Shown here: piece by piece, positions 24,065-35,574 of the stretch | Position numbering within the stretch: the first letter of the stretch is position 1 | Layout of the letters: the number at the start of each line of letters is the position of its first letter | DNA from: Hyperoodon ampullatus | Lineage: Eukaryota > Chordata > Mammalia > Artiodactyla > Ziphiidae | Reading direction: 5' to 3' | Length of the DNA: 64,000 nt | Assembly: GCA_949752795.1 (NCBI GenBank) | Contig: OX457061.1 | Coordinates: 45,354,338 to 45,418,337 of the forward strand | Translations under genes and position numbers: made by a program | The notes under the pieces: model-generated | The model's input: the letters and a program-made list of their open reading frames with translations, nothing else | What the model was told of the DNA's origin: nothing | Databases searched by the model: none

Positions 24065-24920
24065 TGACGGGCACACCAGTCACGCTCAGCCCCACGGACA
24101 CAGCTCCTGATACGCACATTCATCCATCCAACAAACATTTATTAAGCATCTAATCGAGATGCCCTCCACAATCATTTACTCCCCGGTACTCCCACTCCTA
24201 CCACGGCCTTGGTTGACTTTCCCGGCCTCGCTGCTGCCTTACCTGCCTCAATGGCTAAAGTGCCCTCCACCCAAGATCTCCGACCCCTGGGGCATGGATT
24301 TGATCAGACCAGGGAGCATGAAGGCTGAGCGGGCTCCTTGGGAGAGTGTGGTGCCAAGATGAGCTGAACTGCCTTGAGCTGGGAGATTTGTCCAAAGCTC
24401 ACACTGAACCAGGAACCCCACGAAGGCCACGTGGCTGAGAAGAGGGTGAACTAGGTAAAGCAGGTAGCACACTGAGGGCTCTGTGGGTGTGGTCAGAAAC
24501 TGTTTCAAACCCACCTCCCTGGTCTCCACCACCCCACCACTGGATCATTTAAACCAGTGGCTGGGGAGTTGGTGCCTTAAACCTTCCACGCATAGAGCCT
24601 ATGCCCTCCCCCTTTTTGCCATGATAGAAGGTACCATCAGAACACCTGACGGCTGTCACCTTCCCCGATTCCTCTTCTTCTCCCTGATCTGTCAGTGTTA
24701 GGGAGCTCCAGGCCTTGGAACTTGACCCCTTCTAGCTACACTCACTCCCTTGATGACCTCATTGTCTTATGGTTTTAAATACCATCCATATGCTCCCAAA
24801 TTTTTATCTTCAGCTAGAATCTCTCGCCTGAACTCTAGACTCATACTACCAACTACGTACTTAACATCTCCACTTACATGTCCAAAATGCAGCTTCATCT
24901 TAAAAAGTCAAAACAAGGCT
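24062..24920. other. Intergenic, mostly unassigned
   Basis: Nothing recognised except an AACAAACATTTATTAAGCA motif at about 24131, which resembles the tail of an L2/MIR-type element on the minus strand. Confidence 0.35.
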
Positions 24921-24924
24921 CCTG

Positions 24925-25185
24925 GAGGGAGAGATAAATTAGGAGTTTGGGATTAAAATATATATGCTACTATATATAAAATAGATAACTAACAAGAACC
25001 TGTATAGCACAGGGAACTATACTCAATATCTTGTAATAACCTATAATGGAACAGAATCTAAAAAAGACCAGCAGGACCAGTAGTCCCCTGTATATATACA
25101 ACTGAATCACTTTGCTGTATACCTGAGACTAACACAGCATTCTAAATCAACTATATTTCAATAAAAATTGTAAAAAAACAAGGTT
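24925..25185 (+). mobile_element. Cetartiodactyl L1 3' UTR fragment
   Basis: About 260 bp matching the 3' end of the L1 at 14631-16425: 'acagggaactatactcaata', 'tgaatcactttgctgtat', 'aaatcaactatatttcaata', then an A-rich tail. It is strongly 5'-truncated. A sister copy is at 30324-30580. Confidence 0.8.
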
Positions 25186-25439
25186 CTTGACCGTCTCACA
25201 AACCCACTCCTCTACAGTCGTCCACATCTTGGTAAATATAATTCCAACAATCACACTGCTCAAGCCAAAAACATTGAAGTATTTTCTCTGTCTCTCTTTC
25301 TCTTCTTTCTCTCATATCCTATGCTGAACCCCTCAGCAGAGCCCACTGGCTCTACATTCAAAACATTTCCAGAATCTGACCACTTCTCACCAACTCTCAG
25401 CAACCTCATGTCCTCCCTGGATTATTGCAGTTGCCTCCA

Positions 25440-26320
25440 AGCTGGTCTCCAGGCTTCCATTTTTGCACCACTTTGGTCTATCTTCCATCCGACAGCCACA
25501 GGGAGCCTTTAACACATGCCAGATCATGTCACTGTTCAAAACCCTCCAAAGGTTCCTCAACTCATTCAGAGTAGAAATAAACCCTGCAGTGGCCTACAAA
25601 GCCCTACACTATCTGGCCCATGTTGTTATCTGATTGTCTCTCCTACCACTCTACCCTTTGCTACTTCCCTCCCGTAACACTGGCCTCCTTTCTATTCCTC
25701 AAATACACTTTTGCCTCAAGACCTTCATACTTGCTATTTTCTCGTCTAAAGCATCTTCCCCAGATCTCCACATGGCTCTCCCCTCACGTTCTTCAGATCA
25801 GCTCTCTGCTCAAAGGTAATCAGACAAGACTTCCATTACCACCCTCCCCAATACTCCCTATCCCTCTAGGCTTCTTTATTTTTCTTCATAGCACTTACTG
25901 CCATCTGGCATACTATTTTTTTTTCTTGTTTGCTTATTGCCTGTCTCCTTGATAAGAATAAAAACTCCAGGGACTTCCCTGGTGGTCCAGTGGGTAAGAC
26001 TCCATGCTCCCAATGCAGGGGGCCTGGGTTCGACCCCTGGTCCGGGAACTAGATCCCGCATGCATGCCTCAACTAAGAAGTCCGAATGCCGCAACTAAGA
26101 AGCCCGCATGCCACAACTAAAAGATACCACATGCAGCAATGAAGATCCCACATGCCACAACTAAGACCCAGCTCAGCCTAAATAATAAATATTTTTTTAA
26201 AATGGAATAAAAACTCTGCAAGAGCAGGAATGTCTTTCTGTTTCGTTTACTGCTGTGTCCCAGTGCCAAGAACAGTGTCTGGAACATAGGACGCCCTCAA
26301 TAAATATTTATTGAATGAAT
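25440..26320 (+). mobile_element. Ancient L2-like repeat, split by a SINE
   Basis: A long old element with the words GCCAGATCATGTCACTGTTCA, TGGCCTACAAAGCCCTACAC and the tail CTCAATAAATATTTATTGAATG at 26298-26319. The SINE at 25968-26204 splits it. The same family recurs in an IL11RA intron (60005-60480). L2-like is my best name. Confidence 0.55.
25968..26204 (+). mobile_element. CHR-type SINE, medium form
   Basis: Head CAGGGACTTCCCTGGTGGTCC, body with CAACTAAGAAG repeats and A/T tail. A perfect 12-bp TSD, GAATAAAAACTC, is at 25956-25967 and 26205-26216. Confidence 0.92.
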
Positions 26321-28299
26321 GTGGTGTAAATCCCTTGTTTATTATTATTTCATTATTTCACCCTTTGCTGCTGATTCTCAGGATATTTCCCAACAGGCAT
26401 TCCAAGAAGACAGTATTGAAATTTATTTGAAACCTTTACGCCAGCTCTGCACTATATTCTTGTATCATATAAGATCTTGGAGGGAAACAAATGGCATGAC
26501 CCAAAAGTCTTAATAGAAAAGAATTTAGTGAAGAGTCAATTTACAGAGGTGAGGGCAGGGTTGTTGTGGGCAGCCACTGTACATGAATTTGTATAGCTCC
26601 AAACTTCAGGCCATCTCTCCTTCTGGACAAAGCAGACATTAAATGTATTGCCTGAAGTTCTGCCCACTGAGAGGACTTCCCTTCACCACTGTCTTTCAGG
26701 GCCACACCTGAATGTAAGCAACCGTCTACTTTTGACTGATGCCAGCATACCTTAGGGACCCATCTGAAAATCAAGACCATACACTTCCTCTCTCTGTTAA
26801 CTGTTTATAGAAAACTTCTCCATGAAGGCATAAGTACGATCAGAAGAAGAAGCAGAAAACAATAAAAGTAGGAATCTGAGTCACCTCCCCACGCTTTTAC
26901 TCATGCCTTCTGAAATTTCTAAGGCCCGGTCTCAAATGTACAATGTTCCTTCGACAGTGGAACACTGGCCACGCACATCCGACTATATGACTTGCTATAG
27001 ATAACACCCTAGGTTGCGTTGTCACTGGGTGATCTATAGTCTGAGTTTTAAACCAGGGCCCAGTGGCAAATCAGGACTGATTTTCAAAGAGTAAATAATC
27101 GTTAGCAGAAGAGGTAAGTCCTTACTCCAACACCCTAAGGGTCTTTCCTGTAATGCTCCTTCTGGGGCTCCTGTCGCACCCTTCTCTGCCACAGACAATC
27201 TGAAATTCCCTGGATTTATGAGTCATCAGGCCCAAGTAGACAGGCAACTTTTCCCCAGAGCCTAGACCTGCTGCAGACCCCTTCCTTGCTCTGGGCCTCA
27301 TTCGAAACTGTCAGCTTTATGCCATATCCAACAAATATTTTGCTGTACTACACCTAACTATGATGTATGTTGCCTCCAAAATCCAAATAGCTCTTTAAGC
27401 ATTGTGCCTCTTCACGGTAAATGTGCAACATTCCCCAGATCACTGTTTTTCAGCTTCTCCCTACCTCTAATAGCTTAGAAACTTTACCTATGTTGTAGGA
27501 TCCTGAATTTTTGGAAGATTTCTTTCTCTCCCTCTGACATACATAGGTCTTACTGAGGCATTTAGGGCAACTGCTATTTCTTGTGTGCCAGTAAACATAA
27601 TGTCATCAGTTTAACGGACTACTTTGATATCCTGTGAGATATCCAGATTATCGTATGATAATCAGAGCAGGAAAGCTGATAATCCCTGAGGTAAAACAGT
27701 GAAGGTGTATTTCTGTCATTATAGTTGAAAATGAATGGATTTCAATGGTCTTTAAGTGACTGGTACAGAAAGAAGGCACGTGCTAGATTATTAGCTGTAA
27801 TATGCTGTACCAAGGGCTGAAGCATCTTTAAGTCTTTGAAGGTGCTCTCTTCTATGCACATTCTCTAGCAACAAAGCATTGCTTTAAGTTTACTATTGTA
27901 GGGGGGAACATGGTGGGGCAGGCACAGTTCAAAGGACTTCCACTTGGCCCTTCCTACCATAATTTTCCTCACTCCTTGGTCAAGGAACCAGTGTGGAGAC
28001 CTTGCTAATTACTAAGTATAGTTATTCCCACTATACATTCTGAAACTAGAGAAACAACCACTGGATAGGTCTTACAGATTCACTGTGAGATGGACCTGAA
28101 CCAAGATCGTTCTATCACCTGAACTCCATAAACCCTTACTCTGACTAGTGGACCACAATGGGGTTTTGGGTCCCCAAGACTAGTATTAACATGAGACAGT
28201 ATCTAATAATCCCCCAAAGATCTGAATATTTTCTGTTCACCATTCATAGTCACCCTGGCAAACGGCTACAGATCTCTCTAGGGAAGGCTTAGAGAAATG

Positions 28300-28482
28300 A
28301 TTCTCGATTAGCATACACCAAAATCACCAGAAAGGCTTGTTAAAATACAGATGGCTAGGCCGTTCCCAGAGTTTCTGATTCAATGGAGTTGAGGCAGAGC
28401 CCAAGAATTTGCATTTCTGCCAAGTTCTCGGCTGATGCTGCTGCTGCTGGTCCAGGGACCACACCTTGAGAACAACTGACTA
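28300..28482 (+). mobile_element. MER5A-like hAT-Charlie element
   Basis: TTAGCATACACCAAAATCACC near the left end and GGACCACACCTTGAGAACAACTG-type right end, with the internal motif GATTCAATGGAGTTGAGG. The arrangement is typical of MER5A. The flanks are degraded. Confidence 0.6.
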
Positions 28483-28928
28483 GAAGAAAGATGTATAGAG
28501 TCCACCTGTGAAAAGACTCAAGCCTTCCCACGCCCCCACCAACCACTCAAGGGGCTTCAGGTCTGGGGAACTGATTTAAGTCAAGGAAATGGGTAAACAC
28601 TGTAAATCCCCAATACAATTTGAATCAAGTTTCTCCCTACCAGGCCTAGACATTTTACACTTATATGGGTCAGTAAGTTGTCCATCTATTTCATTCCTAG
28701 GAAAACTATGATCAATTAGCTACCACCACAGATCCTTATGGGCAAAGCACAATGATTACCACTTGTCCCTGCAGCTTATTTAGTAATTTCATTCATCTTA
28801 TTGATCAGAAGGTGAGCATCTAGACTCTACCACTCAAAGATTCCATTATTCTCCTTGAAATGAGATTGCCCAGTCCCAAGAGAACATCTCCCATCCTCAT
28901 CTCCTGCCTACTAAAGAAACCACTACAG

Positions 28929-29271
28929 GGCTTCCCTGGTGACGCAGTGGTTAAGAATCCGCCTACCAATGAAGGGGACACGGGTTCGAGCCCTGGTCCG
29001 GGAAGATCCCACATGCCGCGGAGCAACTAAGTCCATGCGCCACAACTACTGAGCCTGTGCTCTAGAGCCCGCGAGCCACAACTACTGAAGCCCACGTGCC
29101 TAGAGCTCGTGCTCCACAGCAAGAGAAGCCACCGCAACGAGAAGCTCCTGCACTGCAACGAAGAGCAGCCCCCACCCGCCGCAACTAGAGAAAGCTCGCA
29201 CGCAGCAACAAAGACCCAACACAGCCAAAAATAAATTTTAAAAAATAAATAAATTTATTAAAAAAAAAAAA
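28929..29271 (+). mobile_element. CHR-type SINE, long form
   Basis: Complete head, CCACAACTACTGAGCC body and AATAAATTT/A-rich tail. A perfect 16-bp TSD, AAAGAAACCACTACAG, lies at 28913-28928 and 29272-29287. It is inserted within the ERV-L-like element. Confidence 0.93.
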
Positions 29272-29454
29272 AAAGAAACCACTACAGTGCTTTTCATAGT
29301 TAGTGTTCTCATCACCAGTGCTTTTCTTATGGCCTTGGAGAAGGAATTATCTTCCTGGACCCTTCAGAGTTAGTGGTTGCACATAAGAGGGGCCTCCAAC
29401 ATTCCTATCTCTGTAACCTTTGCACTCTTTCCTCTGTTTTGCTACTCAAGGTAT

Positions 29455-29615
29455 ATTCTGAGGACCAGCAGCATCAGCATCACTTAGAAGTTTGTTAGAA
29501 ACACAACATCTTGGACTTCACCCAGACTTACTTAATCAGAATCTGCAGTTTAATGAGACCCCCCAGTGAATCATATGCACCTCAGATTCTGAGGAAGACT
29601 GTTCTACAATATGCC
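29455..29615 (+). mobile_element. MER5-like hAT fragment
   Basis: GGACCAGCAGCATCAGCATC near the start, internal TTAATCAGAATCTGCAGTTTAA and end CAGATTCTGAGGAAGACTGTTCT resemble a MER5/MER58-type element. The termini are not preserved. Confidence 0.45.
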
Positions 29616-30323
29616 AGTGAGGTTCTAGCACCCCAACCTCATTGATCATAGGCCACTGTTGAGTCCAGGCTTCCAGTAACCAACTCAACAGATTATTAAC
29701 ACCATTCCCAGGTGCTCAGCTAATACAGTAATACCCAAATCCTGGATAAGGGCATACATATCAATAAATTTGTCCTCACTGGTCCCCAAGATTCTCCCAA
29801 TACAGTTGACAAGTTCTTGCAACTCCTTCAGTGTACACGCTATTGTTCTTGGAGCATATCTTGTACATTCCCATCCAGGCTATGTTAGAATCAAACTCGC
29901 ACTATGGGCCTGGAGGCTATGAAGGGTGGTGAGGGTGGGTCCTGAAGAGGACCCCTGCATGCCTTTTGCCAGGGAGTTATTAAAAACATTTTTTAATGAA
30001 TGGGAAGGCTGGATCATTCACGGTTTGCAGGGGGAGGAGTGTTCTTCTGCCAGCAAGGAAGGTTTAAGGGAATTTAAAGGTCCAAAATTCTCAGCTTTGT
30101 TCATCTCTGCCTAAATGTCCCTATTCCAAGTCTCAGAGTCCTTCTCCTTCCCAAGAGTGCGCTTATTCTAGTATTAGGAATATGGTGGGGTTGTGTATTT
30201 ACCCGGGGTTGCAACACTACCACACATACAATCAGTTTTGGGGCTTGATCCATAGCCATGTCTGCCATGTGGCTATGGATCACATACATTAAAGATGACT
30301 TAAGAATTCCATAGTGAAGGGGG

Positions 30324-30580
30324 ATAAATTAGGGGGAGAGGGATAAATTAGGAGTTTGGGATTAACAGATACACACTACTATGTATAGAATAAATAAACA
30401 ACAAGGACCTACTGTAGAGCACAGGGAACTATATTCAATACCTTGTAATAACCTATAATGGAAAAGAATCTGAAAGAGAATAGATATATAGATATATATG
30501 TAACTGAATCACTTTGCTGTACAACAGAAACTAACACAACATTGTAAATCAACTGTACTTCAATTTTTAAAAATTCCATA
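30324..30580 (+). mobile_element. Cetartiodactyl L1 3' UTR fragment
   Basis: Words shared with 24925-25185 and with the L1 ending at 16425: 'ttaggagtttgggatta', 'gcacagggaactatattca', 'actttgctgtacaacag', 'aaatcaactgtacttcaa'. It is 5'-truncated. Confidence 0.8.
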
Positions 30581-31229
30581 GAAGTTTTCTGAATCTCTAC
30601 CTATAACTTGAATTAGAATTTCATGTTCTTAAACTTCTCTTTTTCTTATGTAATTGTGCCAGCACAACCAGAAACAGGCAGCCCACCCAACCATGTATGT
30701 AATGACCATTTGAAATCACCATTTGTGGCCATAGCAATTAAGTACCTGGGGCATTTTATCTCCTAATGTCTTTCCCTCTATCAGCATCCTACACTGCACC
30801 TCACTTAGTGATAGTCTTAAGTGATGGTGATGCTTCTTCATGTTCTGGATTACTTGTGTCCTCTTTCCCCATGCAAGGAGGTTTGTGCACTCAGCAAATA
30901 TATGAGCAACGCAATCCCAGGATCCCATTTTGGAAATCTATTTCCTGGGATGTCGTCTGGTACCATTTACTGTATCAGTTAGGAACCTGGCAGGAAACAG
31001 ATGGCACACTCAAAAAAAGTCTAACCAGAAAGATTTTAATAAAGGGGCTATTTAAGAGGTGGGGGTCGAGATTCAGGAACCAACATGGAAGAGTGAGGCA
31101 CTCAGGGTTCAGCAATAGTGGGAAACCATTACCATACCAAGGCCTGAAGAGGCCAGACGAAGGAACAGTGTTTCGGGAGCCTCAGAGATAAACCCACGGA
31201 GATGAGGCAGCCCAAAAGAATCTAACTGT

Positions 31230-31387
31230 AGATCAGTGGTTCTTAAACTTCAGCATGTATCAGAGTCATCAAGGGTGTGTTAAAATATGGATTGCTCCAG
31301 TAGCTCTGGAGTAGGACCTGAGAATTTACATTTCTAACAGGCTCCCAGGTGATGGTGATGCTGATGCTGCTGTCTGAAGACCACTCT
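31230..31387 (+). mobile_element. MER5A-like hAT-Charlie element
   Basis: CAGTGGTTCTTAAACTTCAG at the left end is the classic MER5A terminus. The internal CCTGAGAATTTACATTTCTAAC and right end GAAGACCACT agree. A SINE has inserted at its right end. Confidence 0.75.
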
Positions 31388-31752
31388 TTTTTTAAATTAA
31401 TTAATTAATTAATTAATTAATTTTTTTTTTTTTAGCTGCGTTGGGTCTTCGTTGCTGCATGCGGGCTTTTCTCTAGTTGCAGTGTGCGGGGGCTACTCTT
31501 CGTTGCAGCACGTGGGCTTATTGCGGTGGCTTCTCTTGTTGCAGAGCATGGGTTCCAGGTGCGCAGGCTTCAGTAGCTGTGGCATGTGGGCTCAGTAGTT
31601 GTGGCTCGTGGGCTCTAGAGCATGGGCTCAGTAGTTGTGGCGCACGGCCTTAGTGGCTCCACAGCATGTGGGATCTTGCCGGACCAGGGCTCGAACCTGT
31701 GTCCCCTGCATTGGCAGGCAGATTCTTAACCACTGCGCCACCAGGGAAGCCC
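31388..31752 (-). mobile_element. CHR-type SINE, long form, minus strand
   Basis: Reverse orientation: (ATTA)n and poly-T at 31393-31434, then the reversed body, ending in the reversed head CCACTGCGCCACCAGGGAAGCC near 31752. The flanks GAAGACCACTCTTT and GAAGAACAACTCTTT form an imperfect TSD inside the MER5A copy. Confidence 0.9.
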
Positions 31753-32099
31753 CCGAAGAACAACTCTTTAAGGACAACTGCCACAGAGTAAATTATTCAC
31801 TGTCAGAACTATAGCAGGATGAAGGATTGGGAGAATAAATACCCCAACTCCTCTCTCCTACCACTGATCTCCTGCTGCTGCCTCCCATGGCCAAGCCCAA
31901 ACAGAAGCTAAAGGATAAGGGATCCTGAGTAATACTGTCTGTAGAGGTCACCCTTCTAGAGAACAGAGCAGGGCAGAGAAGAGTGGAGAATGGACGGGGG
32001 TGGGGCAACAGAGAATAAGCAGAACCACCATAAAGAGAAGGATCCATGGAAAGATGGAGAGATAGATGCACTGACAGACATCTGAATAAAAGGATAGAA

Positions 32100-32290
32100 T
32101 AATAATAATGGTTAATATTGAGTGTTTATTGTGTACCAGCCTCTAAGCTAAGGGTTTTGCTCAGATTACCTCATTTAATCCTAAGAATTAAAAGCTATTA
32201 CCATTCCTCTTTTACAGATAAGGACACTAAGACACAGAAACTAGATACTTTGCACATGGTCACACGGCTAGCAAGTAATGTAATCTAAAT
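32100..32290 (+). mobile_element. MIR-type ancient SINE
   Basis: Core words: TTATTGTGTACCAGCCTCTAAGC, CTCATTTAATCCTAAGAA, CTTTTACAGATAAGGACACTAAG and CACACGGCTAGCAAGTAA. Confidence 0.8.
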
Positions 32291-32502
32291 CCCAACCTAG
32301 GCATGCTATGTGTAGAGCCTCACTCCCCTGTGCTGTTCTGTAATCAATGGCAGACAGGCAGTGTGGGATGGTAGGAAAAGAGTGTAAATCTTAAAGATGC
32401 CTCGGCTCAAGACACTTATTTGCTTTGTGACCTTGTGCTCTGAGCCTCATTCCTTATGTGTTAAAAGAGATAATAATATGATAATAATAAAAACTACTTC
32501 CT

Positions 32503-32769
32503 CGGGTTTCCCTGGTGGAGCAGTGGTTAAGAATCTGCCTGCCAATGCAGGGGACGAGGCTTTGAGCCCTGGACCGGGAAGATCCCACATGCCGCGGAGC
32601 AACTAAGCCCGTGCGCCACAACTACTGAACCTCTGCTCTAGAGCCCACGAGCCACAAGTACTGAAGCCCGCGCACCTATGCTCTGCAACAAGAGAAGCCT
32701 CCGCAATGAGAAGCCCACGCACAGCAACAAAGACCCAACGCAGCCAAAAATAAATAAATAAAAAATTTT
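32503..32769 (+). mobile_element. CHR-type SINE
   Basis: GGGTTTCCCTGGTGGAGCAG head, CCACAACTACTGAACC body and AATAAATAAATAAAA tail. The short direct repeat AAAACTACTTC borders it on both sides. Confidence 0.88.
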
Positions 32770-32789
32770 TAAAAAACTACTTCTTAGTT

Positions 32790-33813
32790 TTTGGGGGAAA
32801 GTTAAGCAAGATAACAGTGGTCAAGTCCTTGGTATGAAGTCTAGCACCTAGTAAACAATCAGAAATACTATTACTGCTATTATTATTAATGGATGGAAAG
32901 AAAAATAAGTCAGAAACTTATGAGTGAAACACTCTCCCATCGAAAAGAGGGTTCAGAGCTTGGGTAGGGATGGGTGAATAGGTGTCCCACATATTAATTT
33001 CTCTTCTGAGGACTTCTCTTCTGATCTATCTCCGGTTTTTCTCATAAGGATGGGAAATCACTTGTCCCCTCCCCCATCTGTCTAGAAATTTGGGGATTTG
33101 TGTGAATATGAGCTGGCCAGCCCCCTCTCCTTAGAAATCCCCTCTTGGTTTCCAGGATCCAGAGGCAGGGAAAGATGAAGGGAGTTATGCCAGGCCAGGC
33201 TCCCTCCAGCTGTTCTGTTGACCCAGGTGTTGGGCATGTGAAAATGATAACTCTAGAAAGGGACAGTGCTGCTGAGTCAGGAGGTTGAATCCCAGAGGCC
33301 TGAGATGTGGGAAGAGGTGGTGGGCCTCCTTCCAAGGAACATTCCTTCTCAACTCTGCTTGTCCCAAGGGAGAGAATGGTTCCCAGACCATGGATGGGTA
33401 GGCACTGTAATGACCTGGGGAGGCTACCCCAGGCTCCATGGTTGTTCTGAGGGCACCAGGGAGTCTTCTTCATCACCACCAGCACCAGAGAGAAGAATCA
33501 CAGAGAAGAGAGTGAGGATAAGGGATAAACCTAGGGAAGGGCACGCAGCTCCTCACTCGGGCCCCTCCATCCTAACCATCACCTCTAGAGGCCAGCCCTG
33601 TGGCTGATGACACAAATGCCACCAGGGGGGTGATAGTGCAGACTCTCTCTCTGGAGGTGACAGCACAAGGTCCCCTTCTCTTGGCCAGACTGCAGGCTGC
33701 TTAGGTTCTTAGAGCTGAAGCCAAGGAAAGCAGAAGAGAAGAAAAGAGGGAGGGCAGGGTCAGTTTCCGTCAGAAAGAGGGGGGCAGAGGGGAATCCACG
33801 GAACGGACTTGAA
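32790..33813. other. CCL19 upstream region
   Basis: No gene. From about 33000 this sequence has a degenerate second copy at 47180-48010, so it is the 5' flank that took part in the CCL19 duplication. Confidence 0.6.
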
Positions 33814-33823
33814 GGGGAATTTC
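33814..33823 (+). promoter_or_regulatory. CCL19: NF-kB-like site of CCL19
   Basis: GGGGAATTTC, about 37 bp upstream of the TATA-like box. It fits a kB half-consensus with the usual AATT centre. CCL19 is a known NF-kB target; activity here is inferred. Confidence 0.55.
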
Positions 33824-33831
33824 TGAGCAGA

Positions 33832-33844
33832 GAAAGTGAAAGTT
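33832..33844 (+). promoter_or_regulatory. CCL19: IRF/ISRE-like element of CCL19
   Basis: GAAAGTGAAAGTT contains the GAAANNGAAA core bound by IRF factors. It lies between the kB-like site and the TATA-like box, an arrangement typical of interferon-inducible chemokine promoters. Confidence 0.55.
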
Positions 33845-33850
33845 CCGGGC

Positions 33851-33857
33851 CATAAAT
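33851..33857 (+). promoter_or_regulatory. CCL19: TATA-like box of CCL19
   Basis: CATAAAT, 176 bp before the ATG. The predicted start near 33880 gives a 5' UTR of about 150 bases, rich in pyrimidine and CAC words. Confidence 0.5.
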
Positions 33858-34032
33858 GGGTGGCAGTGGCAGCTTCCTCCAGCTTCGTCCACTTTCACGT
33901 TCCCAGACCCCTTCACACCCCGCACTTCCCAGCACTCTCACCCACTCCCAGCCAGGCCTCGGCTTCACACAGACTCTGCCCAGATTCGCTCACGCTCACA
34001 ACTTGCTGGCAGTCAGTCTCCACTCATCCTCC

Positions 34033-35353
34033 ATGGCATCCCATGCAGCTGCACTACTAGCCCTCAGCCTGCTGATTCTCTGGACCTCCTCTGGTAAGGC
34101 TGAGGGGAGGCTTAGGGTGGGGGGCAAGTAGCAGGGGTGTCTAGGGCTCAGATTGCTTGATGCTGGACGTGAGGGACTCTGTGAGTTAGGATTGCATGTT
34201 TCAGTGAACCTGGGTTGTGTCCCGTGTGTGTGCCTGTGAGTGGCAGTGTACCTGGGCTCCTGAATTCCAATGTGTATCTGTCTCTTGGTGTATCCAGGGC
34301 CTATGACTACCCCCCTCTCTTCAGGCTCTATTTCCTGCTGCCTCAGTCTCCCAGGCGGGAGAGAACAGTATATACTTTCTTAAGGTGGAGAGAATGGGAG
34401 ACACTGGTCTAAGAAGGGTCAAAAAATTTAATTAACAGTGGTCAAAAAATTTAACAACTCCTAAGTTCTGCTAATGCCACCCTCCTGTTACCCACCCCAC
34501 CCCGTTCCCTACCCCACATCTTTCCCCCCACTGACACTGTAACCAACGTGAACTCTTCATTTGTGGGGAAGTTGAAAAGACTCGGGAGAGAAGTTGGGTT
34601 GATCAGGGCAGCAGGAGGGCATTTGTGGGGCTCAGGACAGCGGTCGTTTGCCGAACTGCTTAGAAGGGCTTCAATATATTTAGCGAATATCAGGTCTAGC
34701 TGCCGCCACACACAGACAGGCATCCTTAATGCCAGTGAGGGCTGTGGCCTCCGTTCCTCAGTGTCCCTGTGTCCTGACACTAATCCTACCCCAGCTCTGG
34801 GAGATGCCAACGACGCTGAAGACTGCTGCCTGTCTGTGACCCAGCGCCCCTTCCCTGGATTCCTGGTGCGAGCCTATCGCTACCTGCTCATCAACAATGG
34901 CTGCAGGGTGCCTGCCGTTGTGTGAGTTGCGGGACAAGCCTGACTAACCTCACCTCCCCCATCAGCCCCTGGGGAAACCCACCCCCACCTTCTTATCTCT
35001 CTTCTCCTTGCCAAGCCCAACCTCTGCAAGGAAGCCCCTGAAACAGGCTCCCGGGTGTGGTCCCCAGCCGCTGCCCCTCACACCAGGGCCTTCCAGGAAG
35101 CTGGGTTCCAGGGCTCTATTTTCTCTGACCTCTGACCTCTGTCTCCAGGTTCACCACGCTGAGAGGTTACCAGCTCTGTGCACCCCCAGACCAGCCCTGG
35201 GTGGGCCGCATCATCCGGAGACTGCAGAAGAACTCAGCCAAGGCAAGCCTGGCCCTCCCCAGCCCTGCCTCCTCCCTCCAAGCCCCTGCCCAAGACCCCA
35301 GCCCATGACCTTCCCTCTCCTTCCTCCCCCAGGGAAAGCATTACAGCAGGTAG
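34033..35353 (+). CDS. CCL19: C-C motif chemokine 19, complete, four exons
   Basis: Secreted CCR7 ligand made by lymphoid stroma and dendritic cells, partner of CCL21 in T-cell-zone homing. Coding exons are 34033-34093, 34795-34921, 35149-35242 and 35333-35353, giving 100 residues (human: 98). A hydrophobic signal peptide of about 20 residues is followed by the mature start DANDAEDCCLSVTQRPFPG, with the CC pair at 31-32. Cysteines 57 and 73 complete the fold. Strands TTLRGYQLCAPPDQPW and helix VGRIIRRLQKNSAK match the family. The last exon encodes only six residues, GKHYSR. Exon 3 ends AAG|GCAAGC, a GC donor, with a normal CCCCCAG acceptor. No GT donor is close by. Reading through instead would add an unrelated tail. 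Identification is secure; only the last splice is inferred. Confidence 0.95.
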
Positions 35354-35568
35354 CCCATGATAGCCCCAGAGGGAGCCCTGTGTCTGAGGGAAAGAATGTG
35401 AATCACTGAAGCCCTGGGGAACCGAGGACCAGAAGGGAGGACCAGGCCTCCTGCTCCCCTGCACCAGAACTGACCCAGCTGGGGTGGGGCAGGAGTGTGA
35501 GTGTGAGTGTGAGTGTGGATGAGTGTGGTGGAAGCACAACTTCTCCATGCCCAGACTGCAGTGTTTCC

Positions 35569-35574
35569 AATAAA
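35569..35574 (+). terminator. CCL19: CCL19 polyadenylation signal
   Basis: AATAAA in TTTCCAATAAAGCCC, 216 bp after the stop codon, followed by a TGTCTGTC-rich stretch. A GTGAGT repeat run (35492-35520) lies in the 3' UTR. Confidence 0.85.

Larger units (their letters stand above)
26420..31230 (-). mobile_element. Decayed ERV-L-like element, minus strand
   Basis: Two related blocks, about 26440-26800 and 30950-31200, share words such as 'gtatca..taaga', 'GGAAAC.AGATGGCA' and 'ttaagag'/'tttacagagg', and look like the two MLT2-type LTR ends. Between them, around 27590-27900, antisense sequence resembles the pol reverse-transcriptase region of ERV-L elements, broken by many stops and gaps. Later insertions include a SINE (28929) and an L1 3' end (30324). 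No envelope-like frame is seen and nothing is translatable. The boundaries are approximate. Confidence 0.5.

Noticed and set aside
23357..24110. Long overlapping open frames of 150-236 codons on both strands
   Set aside because: They sit in the CpG island and run into the (CA)n repeat. GC-rich sequence has few stop codons, all frames are equally open, and no family or splice signal supports any of them.
23889..24119. CRISPR-like or other regular spaced repeats
   Set aside because: All tandem repeats in the window are microsatellites or low-complexity tracts without repeat-spacer structure, and the genome is mammalian.
35242..35310. Read-through of CCL19 exon 3 into the intron as the true C-terminus
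   Set aside because: It would add about 21 unrelated Pro/Ala/Ser-rich residues, whereas the GC-AG splice gives the normal length with a short basic tail.
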